64,000 nucleotides of DNA from the NCBI GenBank assembly GCA_022836915.1, contig CP094668.1:3720001-3784000 (forward strand), in the 5' to 3' direction. This document shows positions 52,454-61,546 of this stretch, piece after piece. The DNA is from Paenibacillus sp. OVF10 (GTDB lineage Bacteria; Bacillota; Bacilli; Paenibacillales; Paenibacillaceae). Under the pieces are notes generated by a model, which was not told where the DNA came from, did no database searches, and was given only the letters and a program-made list of their open reading frames with translations. The position numbers were made by a program, and so were the translations under genes. Every line of letters begins with the position of its first letter. Position 1 is the stretch's first letter.

Positions 52454-53422
52454 ATGTCCAAGTTTGATGAAATTATGAAGCGGTCCGGTTACTCAAAAGC
52501 GACTGTGTCACGCGTGATTAATCATTCTCCGCATGTTAGTGATGAAGCAAGACAGATCATAACGGATATTATGAAACAGTTGAATTATATTCCCAACCGG
52601 AATGCGATATCGTTATCTACAGGGCAAACAAAGCAGATTGGAATTGTGACCTCTACCACAGGTGAGATCATTCTTACATTCATGAATCAATTCATTGATA
52701 CAGCCATGGATTTTGGGTTTCAGACGATTATCTATACATCCCGTGGAGATCCGGAGATTGAATTGCAGGCGTTCGAAGATCTGCGCAGTAAACGAGTTGA
52801 TGGTCTAGTTATTATTGCTTGTGTCAATGATCCTCGGAAATTAAAAGCTTATATGGAGTATGGGCCCATTGTCTCCTGGCAGCGAATGGGGAACGACGAG
52901 ATTCCGTCTGTCGCGATGGATCAGGCAGAAGGGTATAAGTTAGCTCTGGAGCATCTGGTATCAAGAGGATACACCCGAATTGCCAATGCATTTGGCAGGG
53001 CTGAAAGTTTGAATACCCAGAGCCGCCGTAAAGCCTATGAATCTTTCATGAAGAGCAGAGGGTTGCATGTGTGGACTGAAGCATATCAATATTCCGTATT
53101 TAGCTCCTCCGACGGCGAAGAAGCGATGCGAAGAATGGCTGAGGGACCAGAACTTCCACAGGCCGTATTATGTTCGAATGATTATGCAGCCATCGGTATT
53201 CTGAGTGAAGCACGCAGACGAAATATTCAGGTACCGGAACAACTCGCCATTGTGGGGTTTGATGATATCGAGCTTTCCCGTGTTCTTGGAATCACGACCA
53301 TACACAATCCGATTGCGGAGCAAGCCACCCAGGCTTTCCATCACTTGTGGGCTGTATTGGGTAAAACAGAGTTGAAGACAGAGCAGCTGACATACCAGCT
53401 GATTGAGCGTGAGACAACTTGA
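52454..53422 (+). CDS. LacI-family regulator
   Basis: A 322-residue repressor. The N-terminal DNA-binding part has SGYSKATVSRVINH and the hinge NAISLSTGQTKQIG. The ligand domain includes RVDGLVIIACV and the final IVGFDDIELS. It is divergent from the 6-phospho-beta-glucosidase, which it probably controls. A long hairpin (53419-53463: TTGAATCCATAA and TTATGGATTCAA) covers its stop codon. Intact, with AAGAAGGGAG before the ATG. Confidence 0.9.
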   Translation: MSKFDEIMKRSGYSKATVSRVINHSPHVSDEARQIITDIMKQLNYIPNRNAISLSTGQTKQIGIVTSTTGEIILTFMNQFIDTAMDFGFQTIIYTSRGDPEIELQAFEDLRSKRVDGLVIIACVNDPRKLKAYMEYGPIVSWQRMGNDEIPSVAMDQAEGYKLALEHLVSRGYTRIANAFGRAESLNTQSRRKAYESFMKSRGLHVWTEAYQYSVFSSSDGEEAMRRMAEGPELPQAVLCSNDYAAIGILSEARRRNIQVPEQLAIVGFDDIELSRVLGITTIHNPIAEQATQAFHHLWAVLGKTELKTEQLTYQLIERETT

Positions 53423-53463
53423 ATCCATAAGACCTGATGTGGAAATCTGGTTTTATGGATTCA
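53419..53463 (+). terminator. hairpin at the end of the LacI gene
   Basis: TTGAATCCATAA and TTATGGATTCAA form a perfect 12-base stem with a 21-base loop over the stop codon. No T run follows, so it may protect the transcript's 3' end instead of terminating. Confidence 0.45.
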
Positions 53464-53618
53464 ATAATTATTCAAATTTGAAGCATCTTCGAATCGGACA
53501 CATACGATATACTGAATATGAGCTTCAGAACGACATATCTGTACGGAGATGTGGCGTGAGGTTTTTGTATCATGTTACAAGTTACATATTTCACAAACGA
53601 TTAGCAGGAAAGGTGAGA

Positions 53619-53921
53619 ATGGACTTTATGAAGACAATGACAGGCCGATTCAGAATTGCGGGCATATGGGAGGGTGTATCCTTACTTCTGTTGATTTTTA
53701 TTGCTATGCCTCTGAAATATTTTGTAGATATCTCTTCCGCTGTAGCCGTAATGGGCATGATTCATGGTATTTTGTTTCCTTTGTACCTAATTGCGCTAGT
53801 TCACTTGGCTCTGGTCAAAAAGTGGAAGATAACGCGTTGGCTGATGGGTGGACTAGCCGGTCTACTGCCGTTTGGAACTTTTGTATTTGAATCTTATCTT
53901 CGGAAGAGAGATTGGAAATAA
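53619..53921 (+). CDS. DUF3817 membrane protein
   Basis: A 100-residue membrane protein with about three hydrophobic segments. The text RIAGIWEGVSLLLLI and MIHGILFPLYLIALVHL is characteristic of DUF3817. Function is unknown. ATG 53619 has GGAAAGGTG upstream. It stands alone, with a terminator behind. Confidence 0.85.
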   Translation: MDFMKTMTGRFRIAGIWEGVSLLLLIFIAMPLKYFVDISSAVAVMGMIHGILFPLYLIALVHLALVKKWKITRWLMGGLAGLLPFGTFVFESYLRKRDWK

Positions 53922-53943
53922 AAATCAATATGACTAAATGAAA

Positions 53944-53983
53944 GCAGGCGACTAATTCAGATGTTATCCGAATTGTCGCCTGT
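53944..53983. terminator. terminator between convergent genes
   Basis: GCAGGCGAC pairs with GTCGCCTG, with inner AATTC/GAATT, followed by TTACTTTC. It lies between DUF3817 and the convergent small peptide gene. Confidence 0.65.
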
Positions 53984-54000
53984 TACTTTCTGTACAAGTA

Positions 54001-54138
54001 CTACTTTACTGTACCTTGTTGACGATCAGACAATAAGCTGACTCCAACATCGCCAGAGGCATTCGACACAGGTGCATACGCCGAGAAGGAAGTAACAACT
54101 ACCAGCGCAGTGAACAGAAACAAGAATGATTTTTTCAT
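54001..54138 (-). CDS. 45-residue secreted peptide, Phr-like in layout
   Basis: The frame begins MKKSFLFLFTALVVVTSFSA, a clear Sec signal peptide with AYA and SNASG cleavage options. The short mature tail ends SLLSDRQQGTVK. AGAGGTT precedes the ATG. The layout, a signal peptide plus a short hydrophilic tail, is that of Phr-type signalling pro-peptides of bacilli, but no Rap-like TPR protein is encoded in the window. It could also be a small secreted protein of other use. Confidence 0.5.
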   Translation of the reverse strand: MKKSFLFLFTALVVVTSFSAYAPVSNASGDVGVSLLSDRQQGTVK

Positions 54139-54256
54139 ACCATAACCTCTTTCATATGGGGATATATTCCATTTGATTCTAACGCATATAGGCTATACTT
54201 GAAAAGAGAAAGTTTAAATGAGCAAGCTATTGAATGACTGAAAGGGTTGAGCTTCA

Positions 54257-54601
54257 ATGAAAGATATTCTTGAGTTAACTTCCATAGAAATGGTTGAAGA
54301 AACTATTCAACAACATGAATTGGTTTTTTTGTATGTATCTCGGCCAGAGTGCAGCGTGTGCCACGCTTTACTCCCCAAGATCAGGGCGTTGCTTGAACCT
54401 TATCCATCAATATACCTCGGTCACATTAATGCTAACGAAGTGGAAGAGGTTGCATCCAAGTTTCTTATTTTTACCGTTCCAACAATGATCATGCTTGTGG
54501 AGCAGAAGGAATATATTCGAGCGGATCGTTTTGTGCGCTTGGAACGTCTGGAAGAGCAACTGCAACAGATTCACTCCATGTATACCCAAGATGAGGAATA
54601 G
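54257..54601 (+). CDS. thioredoxin-fold protein, YtpP-like
   Basis: A 114-residue cytoplasmic thioredoxin-like protein. The redox motif is CSVC in RPECSVCHALLP, and the cis-proline follows in FTVPTMIM. The motif differs from the CGPC of true thioredoxins, which suggests a specialised disulfide role. The start at 54257 is preceded by GAAAGGG. Its own terminator follows. Confidence 0.85.
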   Translation: MKDILELTSIEMVEETIQQHELVFLYVSRPECSVCHALLPKIRALLEPYPSIYLGHINANEVEEVASKFLIFTVPTMIMLVEQKEYIRADRFVRLERLEEQLQQIHSMYTQDEE

Positions 54602-54623
54602 ATAGCTAAAACTTCATGCACGG

Positions 54624-54648
54624 CGGCTCATACATGAGCCGTTTTTTT
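54624..54648 (+). terminator. terminator after the thioredoxin-like gene
   Basis: CGGCTCAT and ATGAGCCG around a short centre, followed by TTTTTTT. Confidence 0.85.
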
Positions 54649-54747
54649 GCGCCCGCAGTGGCATATAGCTATCAATAAAGTACATGATGCCTGAACTCGC
54701 AAATTAAAGTGTTGCCATGAAAACGGTTGTATGATAATTTAAACATT

Positions 54748-54765
54748 ATAAAAACGTTTTTATAG
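54748..54765. promoter_or_regulatory. 18-base palindromic LacI operator 1
   Basis: TATAAAAACGTTTTTATA is a perfect palindrome with the CG centre of LacI-family operators, 16 bases before the regulator start. The same 16-base core recurs at 55869-55884. Confidence 0.7.
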
Positions 54766-54781
54766 TAAAGGAACAAAACTT

Positions 54782-55804
54782 ATGGCAAAGATAACGATTA
54801 AAGATGTAGCAAGGGAAGCGGGCGTATCCATATCTACGGTCTCCAACGCCTTGAATGGTGTGGATGTCTTGAACCCGGAGACAAAATCACATGTTCTTAA
54901 GGTGGCAGAGCGTTTAAATTATGTGCCCAATCTGAATGGCAAGCTGTTGAAGTCCGGTCAAACCAAAATGCTCGGTTTTTTCACCACAAGTGTATCGGGT
55001 CCGTATTTCTATAAGCTGGTAGAGTCGATGTCTCGCGAATGTGATCGTCTTGGGTATGGTTTGAATGTATTTGTGACCAAGGATAAACACGTTATTATGA
55101 GTAATATTCTGGGTCGGCGGGTGGATGGTGTCATTATCTACGAAGAGCTTAGGATCGATGAGCAAGATATTATCGCCATGGAGAAAGACAAGATCAAGGC
55201 TGTTTTTCTGGATCGGGTCTATCAGAGCGATACGATGGGAAGTGTCATTTTTGACTCGTATGTGGCGGCTTATGAAGCAACCAAGTATTTAATTGGGCTG
55301 GGGCACAAGAAAATTGCTTATATTTCGGGTGTGGACACGATGTTTGACAGTGTACAGCGTAGGGATGGCTATCTGGCTGCCTTGCGTGAATACCAGCTTC
55401 CAATCGATGAAGATTACATTATACAAGGGTACTTTGAGGAGGAGAGCACGTATAGTGCGATAAAATCTTTTCTTCATTTACACCCCGGCAAGCGGCCTGA
55501 TGCATTTCTTGCAGGGAATGACTTGAGTGCAATTGGCTGTATGCATGCGTTGAAGTCTGAGGGCTTTGAAGTGCCTCAAGATGTTAGCGTCGTGGGTTTT
55601 GACGATATTGATATCGCACAGTATTTTTCTCCACCGCTTACAACAGTAAGAAATCAAATTGCAAGACAGGGTATCCTGGCAATCAATCAACTGGTGGGTA
55701 TGATCAAGGAGAAAGAACAAGGGGCTGCACAGAAATTGGCGGGTGAGCTGGTGGTGAGAGGTTCAAGCCATGTGAAGATCGACCGGAAAGATTATCGTAC
55801 ATAA
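54782..55804 (+). CDS. LacI-family regulator of the sugar importer/GH30 operon
   Basis: A 340-residue repressor. DNA-binding text: ITIKDVAREAGVSISTVSNA and the hinge LLKSGQTKMLGF. The ligand domain ends with VVGFDDIDIAQYFSPPLTTV. Two copies of one 16-base palindrome, before this gene and before the importer operon, point to autoregulation and control of that operon. Intact. Confidence 0.93.
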   Translation: MAKITIKDVAREAGVSISTVSNALNGVDVLNPETKSHVLKVAERLNYVPNLNGKLLKSGQTKMLGFFTTSVSGPYFYKLVESMSRECDRLGYGLNVFVTKDKHVIMSNILGRRVDGVIIYEELRIDEQDIIAMEKDKIKAVFLDRVYQSDTMGSVIFDSYVAAYEATKYLIGLGHKKIAYISGVDTMFDSVQRRDGYLAALREYQLPIDEDYIIQGYFEEESTYSAIKSFLHLHPGKRPDAFLAGNDLSAIGCMHALKSEGFEVPQDVSVVGFDDIDIAQYFSPPLTTVRNQIARQGILAINQLVGMIKEKEQGAAQKLAGELVVRGSSHVKIDRKDYRT

Positions 55805-55867
55805 GCTGACTCATCTTCTCCGGTCTTTTTTTACATAAATATAAACAAAGGGGTTTTTATGCCGAAA

Positions 55868-55885
55868 AATAAAAACGTTTTTATA
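55868..55885. promoter_or_regulatory. palindromic LacI operator 2
   Basis: ATAAAAACGTTTTTAT (55869-55884) is identical to the core of operator 1 and lies 34 bases before the importer operon. Confidence 0.7.
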
Positions 55886-55918
55886 AACATACATGCATGA
55901 TGGAGGGAGTAAAAAAAC

Positions 55919-56908
55919 GTGGATAAATTAGCCGTAGAGACATCAACCGGTAAAAATACGATCAGTCCCAACGGGAAGAAACCCATTGGACAACGGATTA
56001 AAGAATTCATAGTCGATTATCGGAGACAATGGGAGATTCAATCGATGATTATCCCGGGCATTATCTTTATGATTATTTTCTGTTATATCCCGATTTACGG
56101 TTTGACGATTGCCTTCAAAAATTACACGGTCATTGATACGCTGGCTACCGCTCCTTGGGTAGGGCTGGATAATTTCAGAATCATTTTATCAGACAAATAC
56201 TTCTGGGATGCAGTTGTGAATACGCTGGGGATCAGTTTCTTGAAATTAGGTATCGGGTTTGTCATTCCGATCATTCTCGCGATCATGATCTACGAGTTAA
56301 ACAGCGGACGATTCAAGAAGTTTGTGCAAACGGTTTCATATTTACCTCACTTTTTGTCCTGGATTGTACTTGGGGGAATGCTGATCACCTGGTTTTCAAC
56401 CACGGGGTTATTTAATCAATTATTGCTTAGTCTGGGAGTGATCTCGCAACCGCAGAACATCTTGCTGGATGCAGGCAAGTACTGGTGGATTGCTACGTTA
56501 TCGGATATTTGGAAAGAAGCAGGTTGGGGAACGATTCTGTATCTGGCGATCATGGCAAAGATTGACCCAACATACTATGAAGCTGCCAAAATTGATGGTG
56601 CAAGCCGTCTCAGACAGATCTGGAATATCACATTGCCTAATATGAGATCAATCATCAGCCTAAATCTGATTCTAACTGTAAGCGGTTTATTAGGGTCGAA
56701 TCTGGATCAGACGCTGGTGCTCATGAACTCCCAGAACCGCGACAAAGCGGAAGTCATCAATTCGTACGTCTATCGTATGGGGATGTCTCAGGGTGACTTT
56801 TCATATGCAACGGCCGTTGGCTTGGGTGTCTCAATCATTTCTGTCATTCTACTCGTCACGGCAAACAAAATCACAAGCAAATTAAACGATAATCAATCTG
56901 TGTTGTAA
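55919..56908 (+). CDS. sugar ABC transporter permease (LplB-like)
   Basis: A 329-residue membrane subunit of a second CUT1-type importer. Its coupling loop is EAAKIDGASRLRQIWNI. The start is a GTG at 55919 with GGAGGGAG upstream. It is the first gene of an operon (permease, permease, binding protein, GH30), which is likely repressed by the upstream LacI protein. No ATPase is encoded here. Intact. Confidence 0.9.
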   Translation: MDKLAVETSTGKNTISPNGKKPIGQRIKEFIVDYRRQWEIQSMIIPGIIFMIIFCYIPIYGLTIAFKNYTVIDTLATAPWVGLDNFRIILSDKYFWDAVVNTLGISFLKLGIGFVIPIILAIMIYELNSGRFKKFVQTVSYLPHFLSWIVLGGMLITWFSTTGLFNQLLLSLGVISQPQNILLDAGKYWWIATLSDIWKEAGWGTILYLAIMAKIDPTYYEAAKIDGASRLRQIWNITLPNMRSIISLNLILTVSGLLGSNLDQTLVLMNSQNRDKAEVINSYVYRMGMSQGDFSYATAVGLGVSIISVILLVTANKITSKLNDNQSVL

Positions 56909-56924
56909 GAAGGAGGCATCCCGC

Positions 56925-57812
56925 GTGAATGGAAAGGTGGCAAAAGAAGATCTCGATAGTCGGATCTTTGATACGTTAAACATGATTTTGTTAGTCATCT
57001 GTACGGTCGTTATTCTGGTTCCACTCTGGAATGTCATCATCTCTTCCTTTAGTTCAGGCAAGGCACTGGCGGAAGGTGGATTCATCTTCTGGTCACCGGA
57101 ATTCTCGCTGGAGAATTACAGAGCGGTATTCAATGATCAGGGTATCTGGCAGGCATTCTTCATATCAGTTTCCAAAACAACGATTGGCGTTGTTACACAT
57201 GTGTTCTTCTGTGCCATGGTTGGTTACGGTCTGAGCAAAAAGTACATAAGAGGCCGTAAATTATACGTTGCCATGGGTGTTATTACAATGTTCTTCTCGG
57301 GCGGCATGATCCCGACATACCTGTTAATCAAATCACTTGGCCTGCTTAACAGCTTCTGGGTGTACATTATCCCGGCGTTATTCAGCTTCTATGATGTCGT
57401 GATTCTGATGAATTTCTTCCGGAATGTCCCGGATTCTCTGGAAGAATCGGCCAAGATTGACGGTGCTGGGGATTGGCATATTTTCCTGAAAATCTTTATT
57501 CCACTCTCCATGCCTGCCATGGCTACAATTGCGCTATTTAATGGGGTGGGGCAATGGAACGACTTCATGACAACCAAGTTATACATTACTGATCAGTCAC
57601 TGTATCCACTCCAGATGATGTTGTATGAGATTATCGTTCAGTCACAGACACAATCCATGCAAAATGTCGGGGGTTCGGCTGTTATTGAAACAACGACCAA
57701 AGGTGTGCAGCTAGCCACTATTGTCATAACAACACTCCCTATCGTGCTGATCTATCCCATCGTTCAGAGATACTTTATCTCGGGAATGATGCTCGGAGCG
57801 GTCAAGGAATAG
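56925..57812 (+). CDS. sugar ABC transporter permease (LplC-like)
   Basis: The second membrane subunit, 295 residues, 16 bases after the first. The coupling loop is ESAKIDGAGDWHIFLKI, and it ends with RYFISGMMLGAVKE, as usual for this group. The start is a GTG after AAGGAGG. Intact. Confidence 0.9.
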   Translation: MNGKVAKEDLDSRIFDTLNMILLVICTVVILVPLWNVIISSFSSGKALAEGGFIFWSPEFSLENYRAVFNDQGIWQAFFISVSKTTIGVVTHVFFCAMVGYGLSKKYIRGRKLYVAMGVITMFFSGGMIPTYLLIKSLGLLNSFWVYIIPALFSFYDVVILMNFFRNVPDSLEESAKIDGAGDWHIFLKIFIPLSMPAMATIALFNGVGQWNDFMTTKLYITDQSLYPLQMMLYEIIVQSQTQSMQNVGGSAVIETTTKGVQLATIVITTLPIVLIYPIVQRYFISGMMLGAVKE

Positions 57813-57849
57813 GAGCAACAAATACCCCATTTTGAGGAGGAACAAAAAT

Positions 57850-59491
57850 ATGTTGAAGTTGAACAAGGCATCAGGCAAAAAAGGGATAAAATTGCTCGCA
57901 ACACTGCTCACAGCCGTACTTATGATTACAGGTTGCAGTGGTGGATCGGGGGCTCCAGTGAAGGGAACTGGGTATCCATTGAAGATCGTTATACGGTTGA
58001 CCCGGAAAAGCCGGCTTGGCAGTTGGATAAAAAGGAAGAGGCTACCGACCTGACATGGTACGTCAATGCTGACTGGTGGAACACTGATTTTGGCAAGGAC
58101 ATTGTTACCAAGAAAATCAAAGAGGATCTGAACATTAATATTAAATTCATCACGGGTGATGATACCAAGTTAAACACCTTTTTCGCGGGTGGAGATATGC
58201 CTGACTTGTTGACGGTGTTTGACTCGAATTCTCCAGTGGTGCAAAAAGCTGCAACCTGGGCTATGCCGCTGAATGATCTGGCGGAGAAATATGATCCTTA
58301 CTTCAATAAAGTTGCGGCTGCCGATACGTTGAACTGGTTCCAATTGGCGGATGGTAAAACCTATGGTTACCCGAACTATTCCAATACACAAGAGGATTAT
58401 GATAGCGGTAACATTCCTGCCAAAACGGCATTTATCATTCGTAAAGATGTGTACGAAGCTTTGGGTAGTCCGGTCATTGGAACGCCAGAAGAATTCCAGA
58501 GTGTGATGAAACGTATTAAGCAAGAGTTCCCTGCGCTGATTCCGTTTGGATTCAACTCTATAGGTGAAGGGACAGGTTCACTCGGGGATACGTTGCAAGA
58601 TTTCATCGGTGTTCCGCTGGAAACTGAATCAGGAGAATTCTACGATCGTAATCTGGATGAAGATTACCTCACGTGGTTGAAAACATTGAACACCGTGTAC
58701 AGAGACGGCAATATCAGTGATGACAGTTTTGCCGATGATGGAACCGCTTTTGAGGAAAAAGTGAAGTCCGGTAAATATGCGACCATGCTGCTTGACGGTA
58801 CACCTCAACAAGGAGGAAACCTGCAAATCTACATGAGTGCCAATCCAGGCAAAGAATATGTTGCTATCGATGGACCACAGAGCACCAAAGGCAATGCACC
58901 AACATTGAATCAATCCGGAATAACCGGGTGGATGATCAATTTCATCTCCAAGGATTGTAAAGATCCGGCCAAGGCCATTCAGATTTTCACATACTTATTA
59001 AGTGAAGAAGGCCAGACACTCATGAATTACGGGATCGAGGGGAAACCTACCAAACCAAAGCCGACGGTAGTGTAGAATTGCTGCCAGCGGTGAAAGACCT
59101 GCAACTCAATAACGCGGATCAATTCAAAAAGGATTATCGGATGGGTGAATTTATGTTCTTCGGTCATGACCGCCACAAAGCACTCAGTGCAGATGCTTTT
59201 CCGGAAGCGATTAAACAGATGCAGGAGTGGGGCCAAGGCAAGCTGAAACCACACTTCATTCTGGAGAATATTAGCCCGGATCAAGGCACACCTGAAGCTC
59301 GTGCGTTGTCAGCAATCAATACGAAGTGGAATACAACACTGGTCAGTATGGTACGTTCCAAGGATGATGCCTCGTATGACAATGCACTGGCTTCTTACAA
59401 GTCATTTTTAGGTGAGAACCGTTGGGAAGAGATTGTGAAGGTACGCAGTGAAAAGATGAAATTGAACAAAGAGAAACTAGGCATTCAATAA
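57850..59491 (+). CDS. sugar ABC transporter substrate-binding lipoprotein
   Basis: About 547 residues. The signal peptide ends in the lipobox MITGC (about residues 22-26). Family-1 binding-protein text includes FFAGGDMPDLLTVFD. Two breaks occur: near 57979 one A is missing (CCATTGAAAGATCG restores PLKDRYTVDPEK), and at the G run 59039-59042 one G is missing, restoring GETYQTKADGSVELL. ATG 57850 follows GAGGAGG. It should bind a beta-glucoside fragment, judging from the GH30 gene that follows. Confidence 0.88.
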
Positions 59492-59513
59492 TAGAAATAT
59501 GAAGGAGAATCCT

Positions 59514-60863
59514 ATGACTACATTCAAAATGTACAAATCTACGGGTGAAGAAGAGTTATTCGTATCTCTATCCCAGGAGCAATTGAAACCACTGGATGCT
59601 GATAAGAAGACAACGACCATCCATCTGGATGATCAGCTAACGTATCAGGAGATGGACGGATTTGGTGCTTCTTTTACCGATTCATCTGCCTATTTGATCA
59701 ACCAAATCTTGAGTGAGGAGCAACGGGATGAGGTCATGACCCGACTGTTCCATCCGGAGAAAGGGATCGGGCTGTCGGTCATCCGTAATCCGATGGGCGC
59801 TTCGGACTATGCGAGAACGGTATACAGTTATAACGATATGCCAGAACAGCAGACGGACCCCGAATTAACCCAATTCAGCATTGCACATGATGAAGGGGAC
59901 GTTATTCCTTTAACACAACAGGCGTTGGCATTGAATCCTGAACTGAAGCTGTTTGCTTCACCATGGAGTGCACCGGGATGGATGAAAACGAGTGGATTGA
60001 TGATTACTGGACAATTAAAGACTGAATGGTATCCCGTTTATGCTGAATATTTCGTGAAATACATTCAAGCGTATGGCAAGCATGGATTACCGATCCATGC
60101 CATTACACCACAGAATGAGGCGCTTTATGAACCAGGGCACTATCCCGGTATGTTGATGCCAGCCGAGGCCCAAGCAGATTTTATCAAAAACCATCTCAAA
60201 CCAGCCTTTGTCAAAAAAGAGATTAACACCAAAATTCTCTGTTACGATCACAACTGGGATCAACCGGACTATCCCCTAACCGTACTGGAACAAGCGGGAG
60301 AGGAAGTTGACGGAGTGGCCTGGCACTGGTACGGGGGCGATGCATCTGCTCAAACGAAGGTATATGAAGCTTTTGCAGGTAAAGAAGTGCATTTCACTGA
60401 AGGTTCGGGTGGAGAGTGGATTCCGCCATTTGAGCAAGCCTTCTCTAATGTGATGCGAACGGGAATTCAGATTCTTCGTAATTACAGCAAGTCCTTTGTA
60501 CTTTGGAATATGGCACTTGATGAGAACAACGGGCCAACCGTTCCGGGATTTGGCCGCAGTACGTGTCGTGGGATCGTTCAGGTGAATCAGCAAACAAAGG
60601 AACTTACGTATACACTTGATTATTATGCCTTGGCACATTTTAGTGCCTTGATCCGCCCCAAGGCTGTTCGGATCGAATCAACTTCCAGTGATAATGGAAT
60701 TTGTTCTGTGGCTTTTAAAAATGCCGATGGTTCCGTAGCTTTAGTCCTCTTTAATGATGGGGAGGAGACGGGCAACATACAGGTTAAGCTGCGCGACGAT
60801 GTATTGATGAAGTTCCAGCTGGAAAGCAAGAGTGTCTTGTCCGTATTAATCACAGATTTATAA
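59514..60863 (+). CDS. GH30 beta-glucosidase/glucosylceramidase-like enzyme
   Basis: A 449-residue glycoside hydrolase. The acid/base glutamate is in TPQNEALYE and the nucleophile in HFTEGSGG, with the family text GFGASFTDSSAY at the N-terminus. No signal peptide is visible, so it probably works in the cytoplasm on sugars brought in by the upstream importer. The specificity could be beta-1,6-glucan fragments or other beta-glucosides. AAGGAGA precedes ATG 59514. Intact. Confidence 0.9.
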   Translation: MTTFKMYKSTGEEELFVSLSQEQLKPLDADKKTTTIHLDDQLTYQEMDGFGASFTDSSAYLINQILSEEQRDEVMTRLFHPEKGIGLSVIRNPMGASDYARTVYSYNDMPEQQTDPELTQFSIAHDEGDVIPLTQQALALNPELKLFASPWSAPGWMKTSGLMITGQLKTEWYPVYAEYFVKYIQAYGKHGLPIHAITPQNEALYEPGHYPGMLMPAEAQADFIKNHLKPAFVKKEINTKILCYDHNWDQPDYPLTVLEQAGEEVDGVAWHWYGGDASAQTKVYEAFAGKEVHFTEGSGGEWIPPFEQAFSNVMRTGIQILRNYSKSFVLWNMALDENNGPTVPGFGRSTCRGIVQVNQQTKELTYTLDYYALAHFSALIRPKAVRIESTSSDNGICSVAFKNADGSVALVLFNDGEETGNIQVKLRDDVLMKFQLESKSVLSVLITDL

Positions 60864-60900
60864 ATGAACGGAGTTATACCAGGCTTCATCAGAAAAGAAA

Positions 60901-60947
60901 CCAAAAGAAGCGATATCCGGAGTGTACACGGATATCGCTTCTTTTGG
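60901..60947. terminator. bidirectional terminator
   Basis: CCAAAAGAAGCGATATCCG and CGGATATCGCTTCTTTTGG form a perfect 19-base stem with a 9-base loop, between GH30 and the convergent repeat protein. Confidence 0.85.
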
Positions 60948-60973
60948 TGAATTTCATCCGATTCAGGGCTATA

Positions 60974-61372
60974 TTATACGGGTTGAATGGCGAGATGGGG
61001 TGTCCCACTACTTTCATCAACGAACAGTATATATTGATTGCCAGCAGTCCCTGTTAAGACCAGACCGGGTTGACCTGCAACACCAGGATTGTAATATCTG
61101 AGTTGTTGCAAAACAGGTAGGGAGACTGGAAGAGTAGGTTGATTAAGTGCCATTAATTGTGTAGCGGCCTTAACGCTATCTCCAGCTTCAATTACTCCGC
61201 CTACACCCAAATGGTTGACAATCGAGGAGCTGGCGTTGATTTGAAGGCTGCCTGCTATGGTCTGACTACCATTGACTTGTAGATCGACACCAACGGTTTG
61301 ATTACCATTAACGTGCAGATTTTGATTTATCGTCTGATTGCCGGTGACAAGGATACTATCAAATGTTGGCAA
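60974..61372 (-). CDS. protein with five 12-residue repeats, probable beta-solenoid
   Basis: About 132 residues. The N-terminal half is built of 12-residue units: VTGNQTINQNLH, VNGNQTVGVDLQ, VNGSQTIAGSLQ, INASSSIVNHLG, VGGVIEAGDSVK. Such regular hydrophobic/Gly-Asn patterns fold as beta-solenoids or trimeric fibres. The C-terminal half is a small unrelated domain ending HLAIQPV. I prefer a TTG start at 61372, 9 bases after AGGAG; an ATG at 61381 is too close to it. No signal peptide is present. The neighbours make surface glycans, so a spore or cell surface location is possible. Confidence 0.6.
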   Translation of the reverse strand: MPTFDSILVTGNQTINQNLHVNGNQTVGVDLQVNGSQTIAGSLQINASSSIVNHLGVGGVIEAGDSVKAATQLMALNQPTLPVSLPVLQQLRYYNPGVAGQPGLVLTGTAGNQYILFVDESSGTPHLAIQPV

Positions 61373-61546
61373 AGATATCATCTCCTATACAGTATTCATA
61401 TATTCTATGAGGACAAGATCTGGAATGATCCGGGTGGCCACACATTATATACTTGGGATAAAGCCCTTTTGCAAAAAAGAGTTAGCGAAACACTATTTCG
61501 TGCATATTGTAGGCAGAGAATGTTTTCGCATGGAACAGGAGGGTTT

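Noticed and set aside
61298..61546. Upstream extension of the glycosyltransferase frame
   Set aside because: It overlaps the repeat-protein gene on the other strand, and its translation is not glycosyltransferase-like; the frame is open there by chance.
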